Shown here piece by piece: positions 34,891 to 45,995 of a stretch of DNA of 64,000 nucleotides; the first letter of the stretch is position 1, and every line of letters starts with the position of its first letter. The DNA is from Eucommia ulmoides. Taxonomy: Eukaryota; Streptophyta; Magnoliopsida; Garryales; Eucommiaceae. Both the position numbers and the translations under genes were made by a program. The stretch lies in the NCBI GenBank assembly GCA_016647705.1, contig CM028335.1, positions 17,195,905-17,259,904 on the forward strand. The letters run 5' to 3'. The notes beneath the pieces are model-generated. The model saw only the letters and a list, made by a program, of their open reading frames with translations. It did not search any database and had not been told where the DNA came from.

Positions 34891-36500
34891 AATCTAATGG
34901 AGCACACCAAACCTTTGAAAAATGAAAGGATCAGTGCTTGATTGAATTTTATGTGTTAAATTAATTATGTTGTGATTTTGTCCATGTTCTTCTATAATTG
35001 ATGCAATTCCTGTGCTCCTGCTAATGAACTGTTAAATTTCCACACTTTAAATGATTTCTTCAATTTTAGTTCTTTGATTAGTGTATTTGTTCCATATTTT
35101 TTGTTTCTATTCTCATAACTTGGAACGGATACATACAAAAAAAAAAAAAAAAAACTTTTTCTGTTTAGCTTCCGGATTTTTAGAGCAAATTTATAGGAAC
35201 AGAGCTAAACAAGGACAATTTGTTATTTTTTCCTTGTTATTCTTCTCCTAACACAATGAAAATGAGGGTAAAACATGTGTTTGTTTTTTCTATTTAGCTC
35301 TTCGTTTCACGTTTCTGTTATGTTTATGTTCTGTTTCACGTTTCTGTTCTGTTTCTGTTTGCGTTTCTGTTATGTTTCTATTCTTTTTCTGTTCCGTTTC
35401 ACGTTTCTGTTCTATTTCTGTTTGTGTTTCTGTTCCAAGATTTACCAACTACTAAGCAGAGGCTTGGGTGGTGTTCGTTTAATGTTCCTGTTCCTAGAAA
35501 AAAAAAACAGAAATTTGTTCTATAATCTCTGAGCAGAACAAAAGAACATTTTTTTGTCCCCTTATTTGTGTTTATGTTCCCAGTTTCATGAGAACAGAAG
35601 CAGAAACTAGGGACCAAAAACACTAAAAAGAAGGGCTATAGTCTCCATGTACTGATTCTCTCTCTCTTTTGTATCCTGTTACTATCTTTTAAGACATCTT
35701 TGGATTATGGCATTTACGTTGCTTAGACAAAGAGTAGCAATTTCTGAAACTTTCTGCTGCAAAAGTTCTGGAAACTAACTCTATTTTTGCACCAACTTAT
35801 CTCAGTTACTATCTGTCTTCATGCATAAATAAACTTTTCTCTCATCTGTTCTTGTTTATACTTTGAATCAATAATGGCCTTATATTCATCCTTTAAAAAC
35901 TCAATCGTTTGGATGTGGATCATCGCCAATTTCTATTAGTATGTGTAATAACAAGGATTTTATGTATTTCATAAATATGATCTCATTATTGATTAGGGTG
36001 CTCTAATTTTCTAGTCTCTAGATGTTTTGATTATTTATTACTTCAATTTTTTATTTTTTATTTTCAATTCTAAATGTGGGGTATCTAGCTAAGCAGGGAA
36101 CTAAAGCTGCAGATATATCCAAATTTGGAAGGCCTTTAAGTTTCTGTTTCCTTGTTCTTGTTGGATCATTGGTTTGTTTTTGGGGGACTATTGCTGGGTA
36201 ATATCACTTTACTATTGAATAATAACAGTTGAAGTTTGGCTGCAGTTCAAATTAGTCCCAAAACTTTTCATTTTTCGAATTCAGTCCTTAACCTTTGAAT
36301 AGTATATGAAGAAGGAGAAGATGAAAAATGGGTTGGATTGATGATGAAATATATATAATTGAGTAAAATTAGAATAAAGAACCTATGTAATACAATGCTA
36401 AGAGTTGAAGGAATTGGTTGAGAAAATTAAAACATTGGGGAAACTATTTGATAGTAACCCATAAAACTTTAAGGACCAATACCAATTTTATTTCATCATT
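34381..36500. other. CACTA interior, AT-rich, microsatellites
   Basis: No gene is seen. It contains (GT)n at 34832-34848, (TC)n at 34858-34893, a poly-A run near 35140, and a GTTTCTGTT/CACGTTTCTGTTC minisatellite at 35290-35440. A 20-base word TTGGATTGATGATGAAATAT occurs twice, near 36333 and 36498, flanking a segment that begins TTAGTCCCAAAACTTTTCA; this may be a small nested insertion. Confidence 0.45.
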
Positions 36501-36519
36501 GGATTGATGATGAAATATC

Positions 36520-36740
36520 TCAACTGTTTGCTGTTTCTATTTCTATTTGCTGTTTCTGTTTTGGTTTGTTGTTTCTGTTTATGTTTGTTGTTTCTGTTTC
36601 TGTTTATGTTTCTGTTTCTGTTTGCTGTTTGCTGTTTCTGTTTCTATTTGTTGTTTTTGTTTCTGTTTACGTTTGTTGTTTCTGTTTCTATTTGTTGTTT
36701 GTTGTTTCTGTTTCTATTTCTTATTTCTATTTCCGTTACC
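36520..36740 (+). repeat. TGTTTC minisatellite in the CACTA interior
   Basis: TTGCTGTTTCTGTTTCTATT-like words repeat over about 210 bases with a 6-base basic step. All three plus-strand frames are open with Phe/Leu/Val/Cys runs, which is a composition effect. Confidence 0.8.
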
Positions 36741-36960
36741 GTCTCATCTCCGTCGGTTCATCTGCAGGCTAGGCGGTGGAGCTTCTTCGGCGTAGGGCGA
36801 TCTTCGGTCGATAGCGTCATCGAGGATCAGACCTGAGTTTTCGGATCTTGTCCTCCTCGATCTTAACGTCAGGTTGGTTTTGATTTGTTCTTGTTTTTCC
36901 CTAATTGATTTTGTTTCAGAGTTTTCGGATTTGTATGTGATATAGATGAAAATTCAATAA
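36741..36960 (+). other. possible captured exon piece inside the CACTA element
   Basis: After the minisatellite comes less AT-rich sequence (GTCTCATCTCCGTCGGTTCA … GGATCTTGTCCTCCTCGATC) followed by GTCAGGTTGG and T-rich intron-like sequence. It resembles the exon/intron edge of a host leader. The product is not recognised. Confidence 0.25.
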
Positions 36961-37219
36961 TTGCAAGCTCGGGGTAGGATTGATCTACATCGAATCATAC
37001 ATCAGAGGGCAAATGGGCAATGGATATCGCTTATGATCTATAGCTTGTTTCTTAGTTATTTTGTAATGATGTTTCGTAAGACATTTTGTTTTTTTGGTCA
37101 TATTAATGTTTAAGAATATTGGTATATTTTGGCTATTTGACTGTTAATGCAATTGTATAGTTTTGGTTACTTTTTGTTGATTGGTTGATGGCTATAAATT
37201 GACATTCCTAGCTTTAAGT

Positions 37220-37600
37220 AGAGTAATTTGCTACAAATTTTATTTTTGTAGCCAATGTATTTCTTGAAAAAAATTATTTTTTGGCTACAAAAATAATTTC
37301 GTCGCCAAAAGAATTCCCTCCATTTTAGTTATTTTTTGGCGACGAAAATTTTCGTCACCAAAAAATTATCCTCGTGATTTTAATTACTCTTTGGCTATGA
37401 AATGAATTTATTAGCTACGAATTTAGCTACGAAATGATTTGTCGCGAAATAGTAGTCTTGCGCGACGAACTAACAATTCGTCCCCAAAAACCTTTTGCTA
37501 CGGCACATAGGCTACGAAATTGGAACAATAATTTTTTCGTCGCTAAAATGTTTTCGCTACGAAATTAGGGCTTTAGCTACAAAAACAAATGTGTAGCCAA
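37220..37600. repeat. right subterminal GGCGACGAA array of the CACTA element
   Basis: At least seven GCGACGAA/TTCGTCGC-like words with GGCTACAAA and TAGCTACGAA variants, mirroring the left subterminal zone. Confidence 0.75.
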
Positions 37601-37622
37601 AACCCATTTTTTTGTAGTGAGT

Positions 37623-38357
37623 GGTTCTGAAATTTCTTCAGAAAAACATAATAACAAGGTTTGGAACTTCTCGAGCCATCATTAGTGATGAAGGAACCTA
37701 CTTCTGCAACAAATGTTTAACACTCTAGTGATAAAGTATGGAGTCCGACAAAAGATGGAGCTTCCTTATCATCCCCAAACAAACAGCTAAGACGAAGTGT
37801 CCAATCGAGAAATCAAACAGATCTTGGAGAAGACGGTTCACTCCAATCGTAAGGATTGGGCGGTGAAATTAGATGATGCACTATGGGCATACCGCACGAC
37901 TTTTAAAACACCAATCATAATGTCTCTGTATTGGTTGGTATTTGGGAAAGTATGCCATTTGCCAGTTGAATTAGAGCACCGTGCCTATTAGGCGATAAAG
38001 AAGCTTAATTTTGATCTCAATGCTTCGGGGCAACAACATCTCCTTCAACTCAATGAGATGAAGGAATTTCGGAATGAGGCATATGAGAATGCCAAACTAC
38101 ACAAGGACAAAACCAAGAGGTGGCATGATAAGCAAATCGTCAGGAGAGAGTTCAGCCTGGGATAACAAGTGTTACTTTTCAACTTTCAACTGAGACTCTT
38201 TCCTGGGAAACTGAAGTCCAGGTGGTCCGGACTATTCCGAATCAAGCAAGTATTTCCATTCTGTTATGTTGAATTGGAAAGTGACGACAGGCGGATTTTT
38301 AGAGTCAACAGGGAGAGAATCAAGCATTACTATGGAAATAAAGAACGAGTTGTGTAG
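37623..38357 (+). pseudogene. B integrase trace, second part
   Basis: It holds the rest of the catalytic core (around 37670-37800, ELPYHPQ region) and the frame 37797-37991 with [20 protein letters not shown] and [16 protein letters not shown], then the C-terminal region (38169-38357) with KLKSRWSGLFRIKQVF and IKHYYG. This is the standard Athila integrase end. Broken, with a few breaks. Confidence 0.8.
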
Positions 38358-38689
38358 AGTATCTCCCTCGTTAACAATTGATGTGGATCGTTGCTAAGTC
38401 TAGCTAGGGACGTTAACTTTAGTGTCTTTTTTGATATACAACCCACAGGATTGGTTCTTGCCTATTTTTGCTAAAATATTTTTTTGTAGGTTGAAGTGAT
38501 CACGAAGCATGTTTGTTGAGTAAATGGAGGAGCTTGTTTATTTGAGAAAGTTAAATGATCTTCAATGAGAGGAAATAGTGGAACAACAACGAAATGGTGG
38601 TTGACCGTTGGCAAAAATACAGAAAAAATAGGAGAAAGACAGTAGGCCTGCACTCGTTGCAACAACCAAAAGGCAGAAAACATTATGTC
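38358..38689 (+). other. B intergenic zone after pol, nothing recognised
   Basis: No gene is seen. This lies where Athila elements have the spacer between pol and the env-position gene. Hairpin 1, found in A, C, D and E, is not recognisable here. Confidence 0.4.
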
Positions 38690-38820
38690 CCTTTATCGCT
38701 GCAGTAAGAAAACCATTCGCTGCAGCGACCACAAGGCAGAAGGGCTACTGCCTTTTTCTTGCTACAGCGAGAAAACCTCTTGCTGTAGTGAGAGCGCCCC
38801 TGTTTCGATAAATAGAGGCG
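38690..38820 (+). promoter_or_regulatory. palindrome cluster and TATA-like box upstream of B's env-position gene
   Basis: CGCTGCAGTAAG, CGCTGCAGCGACC, GCTACAGCGAG and GCTGTAGTGAG occur within about 100 bases, followed by CGATAAATAGAGG (38806-38818), a TATA-like box, and then a 590-base leader with the ATG at 39407. The same kind of cluster stands upstream of the core promoter in B's LTRs. This suggests an internal promoter, by analogy only. Confidence 0.4.
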
Positions 38821-39406
38821 TCGCTTCATGAACTCCCCATTTCGAAACCCTAACTCCCGAAATATTCTCCAATTTTTCTCCCAAGATATTTATAACCTTA
38901 AATCCATCCCCCCATCCTAAAACCAAAGATCCCCACCATAAATCAACCACAAAATTACCATTCCAAACCCGAAATTCGGTGGTTCTAAGGGTTGGAGTTC
39001 AAAGTTGGGAGATCTTCATTTCAAACCATTGAGCACTCAAAAATTCGTCAAGTAAGTTGTTTACAAAGCCATTCTACTTGTGTGCTCTAAATTTGTTGTT
39101 GATTTGCTTGACTGGATTGGGTTTGGTTGTGAAATTCAATGTGGTTTGACACCCTTGAGTTGCCCTATGCGATTTTATGTGCAAATATGAATGTGGGTCA
39201 ATTTTTGGTGAAAAACACATTGATTTGTAGTGGTTTGAGTATTGGATTCAACTTTTTGTTGTGAAATCTTATGGATCTTGTTTTGAATTCTTGAATTGTT
39301 AGAGGATTTTGTTTGTGTTCTTGAGGTTGTGGGTTCAAAAATCTAAAATTGTGAAGCTATATTGTAATTGGAAAGGGTTTTTGGTGTGTTGATTCAACAA
39401 ATAACC

Positions 39407-40050
39407 ATGCCGAAGAAAGCCGTTGCAAAACGACAAAGGGGTGTTGAATCTAGTTCACGAGTCGTCGATCCCTCATGGGATTACGATTCAAGCCATTTTG
39501 TTTCCAAACAAGCAGAGCAACATTTCAATTGGTTTGAACACAAACGAGATTGCATTCGTGAACGCAGCTTTGCCAAACTAGATGACCTTCTGAATGAAAT
39601 TGTGAATGTGATATGAGAAAGAGGTTGGAATCCCTTCTATCGGTAATCGGGCCCTGGTGATGTCACCTTGGTTCACGAATTCTTCGTAAATGCCATAGAT
39701 TGCGAGAACCACAGGAATTTGGTATGGAATCGTGTGGTGAAGTTTGATGTTAAAACTATAAACGAGCATCTACGGTTGCCTACTGAGGAACCAAATGAAG
39801 ATTCAAACGAGGATGAGATTAAAGAGGATTTGGACATAGTCATCAGACGATTTGTCAGGAAATGTGCGTTGGGTACATACGAGGCTAGATATGGATATTT
39901 TCCCATCCAAGCACTTGAATAAATTTCTAAAAATCTGGTTCATATGCTATTGAGACAAATCAGCCATTGAATGTCGATTTTCTCGTCAATTCCACCATCC
40001 AATATGCCATCCGAAACACCAGTATCGACCTTCCCTTTCTTTCTTTTCTC
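39407..40050 (+). pseudogene. B env-position gene (putative plant transposon protein, PF20167-like), first part
   Basis: From the ATG the frame reads MPKKAVAKRQRG, then HFVSKQAEQHFNWFEHKRDC. The next frame (39668-39922) has VHEFFVNAIDCENHRNLVWN and VVKFDVKTINEHLRLPTEE. This is the pattern of the 'putative plant transposon protein' domain found behind pol in Athila elements, in the position called env-like. No signal peptide or membrane segment is seen in this part. It stops where element C is inserted. Broken, with a few breaks. Confidence 0.65.
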
Positions 40051-41412
40051 ACAGAGCTTGGTTGTGATTATTATTGGGTAAAGCGTTTATCATGACCTAA
40101 CTTTATCTATGCTACTAAAAATGTGTTTAATTAATTAATACTAGTACTAAGTTAATTAATCTAATTAAATTAACTATACTAATATTAATATGAGACAGTT
40201 AAGGAAAGTAGATTGCCTAGGGATTAATTTTATTAACTTAAATGCGTTTGATTTCGTTTAGTTTACGTTAACGACGATCGACTTATTCGACAATCTCGAT
40301 TCGTAAAGTCACTCGCCACCTTTCCTGAGTGTAAGACGAATGAATACGTGACTTCGCATCAACGAAGAAGTCCTCTTCAACGTCTTAACGACACTAGGTC
40401 ACGTGAGTCTCGCCCCAACGTAATTGATTACACACTTTCCAACTCCTTCTCGGGTTATTAGATCGTTGCGTTGTGTTTACCCTAGTCCGAATTCGGGGTT
40501 ACCTCTCCCGAGTGTCAAATCCCATATTCTCTAATTATCTAAACAAGCATAATATTAAAAAATAACGGCAAACACAATCAAAATACGAAGAACATCCATA
40601 AACAAAACACAAACTCAAACAAAACTACATTTTCAAAAATATATTGTTAATCCCTACGACAATCCATGTTTAGCTAACGGCCATAACCATATATGATGTA
40701 AAACGAGCTAAATATGCTCAAACAATAATCCTAAGTTAAGAGATGAAGAGAGGAATGAGAGAAACTAGCCGTAGTCTGAAGGTTTGTCGCTAAGAACGTT
40801 TCAAGATCGCTTCTCCTTCTTTGCTTTGTGTTCCTCTCCTTAGGATTTGCTTGAGCTCCCCAAAATCCTCTCAAAATATCCTCCTCTAATTTATGGAGGT
40901 CTCTAATGGCCAGAGGAGATGAGATGAGAAGAAGGGGTATAAATAGGGAAAATATCTTTCAAATATCTAAAATCTAGTGTAGAGTGACCGCCTTGGCGGT
41001 GGGTATGTCGGTTAGAATGATCGCCTAGGTGACGGCTTGATGCCTAGGTGGTAGAACAGTGCGCCAAGTCTCTATATTCTGACCACCTAGGCGGTGGTTT
41101 CACCACTTTGGCGATGAAACTTCAGAGACTTTAGGACCTTCTCAGTATTTTGACCGCTTAGGCGGTGGTTTCCCTGCCTAGGCGATAAAACTACAGTTTT
41201 GCATTTTGGCTTCTTTGCCATTTTTTCCATCGTTCTTCCACCGTCTTTGATCCGATATGATCGTTTTTTATCCGTTTTCATCCCGTTTCACCCCACACAC
41301 CTGATTTGATATAAAAAGAATAAAAACACATTAAAATATATTAAAACATAATAAACATACTCAAAAACTAAGAATTTTGGTTTGGAAATATATAGGTAAT
41401 TTACACTTATCA
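40050..41412 (-). repeat. 3' LTR of C (partial)
   Basis: On the minus strand it begins TGATAAGTGTAAATTACC at 41412. It carries CCTAGG-type palindromes (40985-41185), GGGTATAAATAGGG (TATA zone, about 40935), and one copy of the tandem-prone unit (40300-40450). Confidence 0.8.
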
Positions 41413-42889
41413 AATACCTCCAAACTTAGAACTTTGCCAGTCTTCGAGTAAAACACCCACGCAATAAAGAAAATATAAAAACTAATTACGAAATTGAAAA
41501 CTAAAAACTAAAAACACTAAAAACAAAAATATGCAAGTTTTGATTATCATCTACCAACCAAATGATTTTCCCTCATCGGCTCCCAATCCTATCGAGTTCA
41601 AGCATAAATCACACCATGTAGTGTTCTAGAATTTTAACATTTGTAATAGTAAGTTCCATTATAGATTATGTCAAAGTGTGTGTGCTTAGAACTCAAATAT
41701 ATAACTGTCCATTAATCGGATTAGATTATCCACCATATAAGCGCATGACATAAAAAACCCGAAGGTATAGGGAATCCATAGGCTTGACCCGGGATCTAGT
41801 CTCCTCTAATGTAGGCTCGGAGGTTCAAAAATATCAATAGGTCTTGGTTCGGTTTAAGAATATGGCCATGGGTATATTGGAAATGGAAAATAGGTTAACA
41901 TCGTTAACATGACGTTACCTAAGGTATATCGCTTGGCACACTCACACTCGAAACCCCACAGATAAATTGTAAACAATCCTGAACAAAATCTTTTAGACCG
42001 ACGTACTTACTTGTAAAAAAGAAACGGAAATAAGAACCGTATTTACATTTGATTCCTTTTTTTTTTTTTTTTTTTTTTTTTTAATTAAACACACCCCCAA
42101 ACTTATTTGATTTGTAAAATTTAAGGGGAGGGTGAAATATGAATGAAAAAAAAAAGTGAGTACTCGAATATCGAACCAATGAATAGCTCGCCCACAACCT
42201 AACCGCTCACATCAAGAAGCATTTGTATCTACTAGCTTGATTCACTCACATTGTGCCTTTGGTTAAGCGATGTAGGGTTGGACAAGGTTCAATCGCCTAT
42301 GGTTTTGGTTAAGTGTTCAGAATTGAAATGACATTTAGGCTTCGACAGGGTAATGAAGGTTAATGATATATTAGGGTAAGCTTAAAAGGCTCAAGTGAGA
42401 AAATGAATGCCTAAATTATGTCTTCTGAACTACCTCGCCTAGGATTTCGCCTCGAATTTCCCTCGAATCAAGTTCTAGAATCCCTAATGTCATGAATTTA
42501 GGTGACAGGTAATCGTTTTCAAATCAATTAGACAGTTATATAATGAGTTTTCGTGCTCGTGCAAGTAGGATCTATAATAACTATTACTAAAACATAACGT
42601 TGAGCACACAGAATATATATGTATGAGTTTTACGCTCAACCTCAATAAACAACTAGGGGACAGACTCATCATCAGGTAATGGCCCCATTAATGTCAAAAC
42701 TCTGCACATTCATAACAACTAAACTAAACAAGGTAATCCTAAACAAGCATGCATACATAGAAAACAATAAAACATAACTAACACATCACCACCAACTTAA
42801 AATAGGTGATGTTCAAAACAACCCATCAGCGATCCCAAGAGATAGAATATAGTATGAAAATGAAGACGGAGGTTTAAAACACATACCAA
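41413..42889 (-). other. C: conserved noncoding 3' block
   Basis: On the minus strand it matches the 3' blocks of A, B, D and E in order and length (1477 bases). It holds an AAGTTTGGGGGTGTG motif (plus-strand CACACCCCCAAACTT, near 42090) next to a 20-base poly-T run, and ends in GGTGTTTTACTCGAAGACTG before the LTR. Confidence 0.7.
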
Positions 42890-42912
42890 GGAGGCGAGAG
42901 AATATCGCCTCC
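42890..42912 (-). other. hairpin 2 (HP2) of C
   Basis: GGAGGCGA (42890-42897) and TCGCCTCC (42905-42912) pair perfectly over 8 bases with a 7-base loop. Same position as in A and D. Confidence 0.75.
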
Positions 42913-42949
42913 GACTCAAATTGGTGGAGATGGATCTAACTTATTTATC

Positions 42950-42967
42950 CTTGGATTACCTCCCAAG
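42950..42967 (-). other. hairpin 1 (HP1) of C
   Basis: Plus-strand CTTGGATTACCTCCCAAG: the CTTGGG/CCCAAG stem of A and D with one changed position. It stands directly downstream of the short frame. Confidence 0.6.
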
Positions 42968-42969
42968 AA

Positions 42970-43984
42970 GCGTTTGGTTTAAGGTCGTCAGCCCAACACG
43001 TCGAAGTGCTCATCAAAGACTAGCTTTCGCCCGTAGTACGTGTCAAATAACACTACATACGAGTCTTGGTTATCAACGCCCTCAAGTTTGGCGAGATGTT
43101 TCTTTGGATGAGCTTTCAATGGCATGCCTCACCGGCTCATGTACTTGGGGGGCATGAAAGGTCGTTGTTGTCGGCGGAGAAAGACAAGTGAGCCACATCG
43201 GATCCTCGTAGATATAATCATCTTGTATTGATTGCAGTGTCACGAGCTGGAATTCAAATGGTGAAAATTTACAACGATTAAAATGTGAATTTTCATTGTC
43301 GAAACACACTTGGGTCTCCTCTTCATTTAAATCTTCAACATATTCTCCCAAGCTCCTCTCGCTCGTCTCCGATTCCTTACTGTGGCTTTCACAAACGGAT
43401 TCGCCTTCTTCGTCTCTCAGTGCCACCATTTCTGTCTTGACCTCAATGAAGCAAAGAAGATGATCGATTTGTGTCTGCAAAGACATTATGGTCTCATCGA
43501 TGTCGGCGTAGACCGTCTCGATATGATCAAGACGATACTCATGCTAGTTGATCCGGTCATGCATATCCCTCAATAATCTCTGAGTCTTGCCTATAACGGT
43601 TGCGAGCATTTCTTCCAAGGCAGGGGAAGACTCATCATTTTTCTCCGAAATATCTAGCCATGGCACCGTGGTGTTGGAAAAATCCCCCAAGTTTTGGTGA
43701 CTCGATGAATGATTCCAACTCTGATAGTCATAGGCCGCTATTTCCTCCAACGACCAAATGGCTTCATTTGCGGTTAGGTCGTAGAGAGATGGGGTACCAT
43801 TTCTTTATTTCACTCATATTCTAGTTGCAAATTGTAACCCGCCAAGGAAAATGAGGAGTTGACACTCTGTTGGGAGGCTAATGTTCGGAACCTGGAGTAA
43901 CAATTCCTTGTATCGATCCCAAGCACTATAAAACGGCTCAGAATCCCATTGAAAGAATTGCATCAATACTCGTTGATCTAACAT
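42970..43984 (-). pseudogene. C: short gag-derived reading frame (trace)
   Basis: It opens at 43984 with MLDQRVLMQFFQWDSEPFYS, the capsid-like part. Later frames carry EEIAAYDYQSWNHSS and ALEEMLATVIGKTQRL (43544-43750), then TQIDHLLCFIEVKTEMVALR, KFSPFEFQLV and YIYEDPMWLT (43082-43486). Order and motifs agree with A and D. Broken, with a few breaks. Confidence 0.65.
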
Positions 43985-44103
43985 CGTTGAGTACCTTGCA
44001 AGAGAAATAGAAAACAAAACTACAAACAAAAATTATAAACACTAAAAATGCCTAAAGTAAAATCGGGTCATTTACTCACAATATCAATAATAATAAAAAA
44101 CAC

Positions 44104-44122
44104 AATCTCCGGCAACGGTGTA
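44104..44122 (-). other. primer-binding site of C, tRNA-Asp type
   Basis: On the minus strand TACACCGTTGCCGGAGATT stands just inside the LTR end GGGCTACCA; it differs at a few bases from the site in A. Confidence 0.7.
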
Positions 44123-44129
44123 AAAAACT

Positions 44130-45551
44130 TGGTAGCCCGTAAATACGTCGCTACTTTCACTCGAAAGTATACGAGGTCAAGTTTTAGAAAAGGTGGGGAG
44201 GGTAAGGGTATTGTGTTCACAGGGATTGGTTGTGATTATTATTGAGTACTGCGCTTATGATGACCTAACTTTATCTAGGCTACTAAAAATGTGTTTAATT
44301 AATTAATACTAATACCAAGTTAATTAATCTAATTAAATTAACTATACCAATATTAATATGAGACGGTTAAGGGAAGTAGATTGCTTAAGGATTAACTTCA
44401 TTTACTTAAATGCGTTTGATTTCATTTAGTTTACGTTAACGGCGTTCGACTTACCCGACAATCTCAGTTCGTAAACTCACTCGCCACCTCTCCGGAGTGT
44501 AAAATGAGTGAATACGTGACTTCGAATCAATGAAGAAGTCCCCCTCAACGTCTTAATGACACTAGGTCACGTGAGTCTCGCCCCAACGTCATTGATTGCA
44601 CACTTTCTAACTTTCTCCCGGGTTATTGGATCGTCGCGTTGCGTTTACCCTAGTCTAAATTCGGGGTTACCTCTCCCGAGTGTCAAACCCCATATTCTCT
44701 AATTATATAAACAAGCATAATATTAAAAAATAATGGCAAACACAATCAAAATACGAAGAACATCCATAAACGAAACACAAATTCAAACAAAACTACATTT
44801 TCATAAATATATTGTTAATCCCTAAGACAATCCATGCTTAGCTAACAGACATAACCATATATACAATGTAAAATGAGCTAAACATACTCAAACAATAATC
44901 CTAAGTTAAGAGATGAAGAGAGAAACTAGCCGTATTCCGAAGGTTTGTCGCTAAGAATGTTCCAAGATCGTTTCTCCTTCTTTGCTTTGTGTTATTCTCC
45001 TTAGGATTTGCTTGAGCTCCCCAAATTCCTCTCACAATATCCTCCTCTAGTCTATGGAGGTCTCTAATGGCCGTAGGAGAGGATAGGATGGGGTATAAAT
45101 AGGGAAACTATCTTAAAAATATCTAAAATCTAGTGTAGAGTGACTGCCTAGGCGGGGGGGTATGTAGGTTAGAATGATCGCCTAGGCGACGGCTTGATCG
45201 CCTAGGCTGTGGAACAGTGAGCCAAGTCTCTATATTTTGATCGCCTAGGTGGTGGTTTCACCTCCTAGGCGGTGAAAATTCATAGACTTTAGGACATTCT
45301 CAGCATTTTGACCACCTAGGCGGTGAAACTGCAGTTCTACATTTTGGCTTCTTTGCCCTTTTTTCCACCGTTCTTCCACCGTCTTTGATCTGATGAGATA
45401 ATTTCTTATCCGTTTTTATCTCGTTTCACCCCCACACACCTGATTTGATACAAAATAATAAAAACCACATTAAAATATATTAAAACATAATAAACATACT
45501 CAAAAACTAACAATTTTGGTTTGGAAATATATAGGTAATGTACACCTATTA
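44130..45551 (-). repeat. 5' LTR of C
   Basis: On the minus strand it begins TAATAGGTGTACATTACC (TG expected) and ends ACGGGCTACCA. It has a CCTAGG palindrome cluster (45130-45330), TATTTATACCCC (about 45088-45100 on the minus strand), and one copy of the tandem-prone unit (44470-44620). Confidence 0.85.
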
Positions 45552-45967
45552 GATATCTTGACCATGAAGCGAATATGGAGCAACGAATTCGAGAGCAAAG
45601 ATGAATACGAAGCCGACCCATCCAGAGCCCAAAGTGCTAGAGACCCTGACAAAGCAAAGATCACATTGGAGAGTCTTCACCATCAAGTAGTATACCAGGG
45701 AAAGAAACTTCAAGCTTTACATCTAGAAGTCGCAACGATTCGAAATGAACAATACCAAATTCGAAATGAAAATGCTGAATTCCGGATATACCAAGATTCG
45801 TACAACTAGATGATGCATCAGGCTCTACAGTACTTCGAAATGGCAGCAGGTTATGACATGAGCGACTATTCCCCGATGTACCCGCTCCTGGCACATCTTC
45901 ATCTACCACCACACAATCCCTCCTATCACAACAGAGGTAGGGATGACATGCCTCACAACGGTCAGTA
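45552..45967 (+). pseudogene. B env-position gene, last part
   Basis: It resumes right after element C. The frame up to 45809 has EFESKDEYEADPSRAQSARD, then a Gln/Glu-rich coiled-coil-like LHHQVVYQGKKLQALHLEVA. The next stretch (to 45967) has QYFEMAAGYDMSDYSPMYPL. This is the usual tail of the Athila env-position protein. It ends just before hairpin 2. Broken. Confidence 0.6.
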
Positions 45968-45995
45968 GGAGGTGAGACTTTACTATCTCACCTCC
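45968..45995 (+). other. hairpin 2 (HP2) of B
   Basis: GGAGGTGAGA (45968-45977) pairs perfectly with TCTCACCTCC (45986-45995). Compared with D's GGAGGCGAGA/TCTCGCCTCC the sixth pair is T-A instead of C-G, a compensatory change. CCAGGTACGTGTTCAAAACCC follows, as in A. Confidence 0.8.

Larger units (their letters stand above)
33299..37619. mobile_element. non-autonomous CACTA (En/Spm-type) DNA transposon, 4321 bp
   Basis: The left end is CACTACAAGAAAAACAGG and the right end on the minus strand is CACTACAAAAAAATGGG. Both ends are followed by subterminal arrays of (T)GGCGACGAA in both orientations (33335-33715 and 37220-37600), as CACTA elements are known to have for transposase binding. The 3-bp flanks are AAT (33296-33298) and AGT (37620-37622), a target duplication with one change. 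No transposase gene is recognisable, so it would depend on another copy. It sits inside B's integrase and is therefore younger than B. Confidence 0.85.
40050..45551 (-). mobile_element. non-autonomous Athila-related element C, nested in B
   Basis: On the minus strand, from right to left: 5' LTR (45551-44130), primer site, short gag-derived frame (about 43984-42970), hairpins 1 and 2, noncoding 3' block, and 3' LTR (41412 to about 40050, partial). B's env-position gene lies on both sides. No pol is present. Over about 330 bases I count about 35 differences between its LTRs, of which about 29 are transitions, so it is old, perhaps a few million years. Confidence 0.85.

Noticed and set aside
36504-36836. 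Overlapping Phe/Leu/Val/Cys frames resembling membrane segments
   Set aside because: All three frames are open because of the TGTTTC minisatellite.
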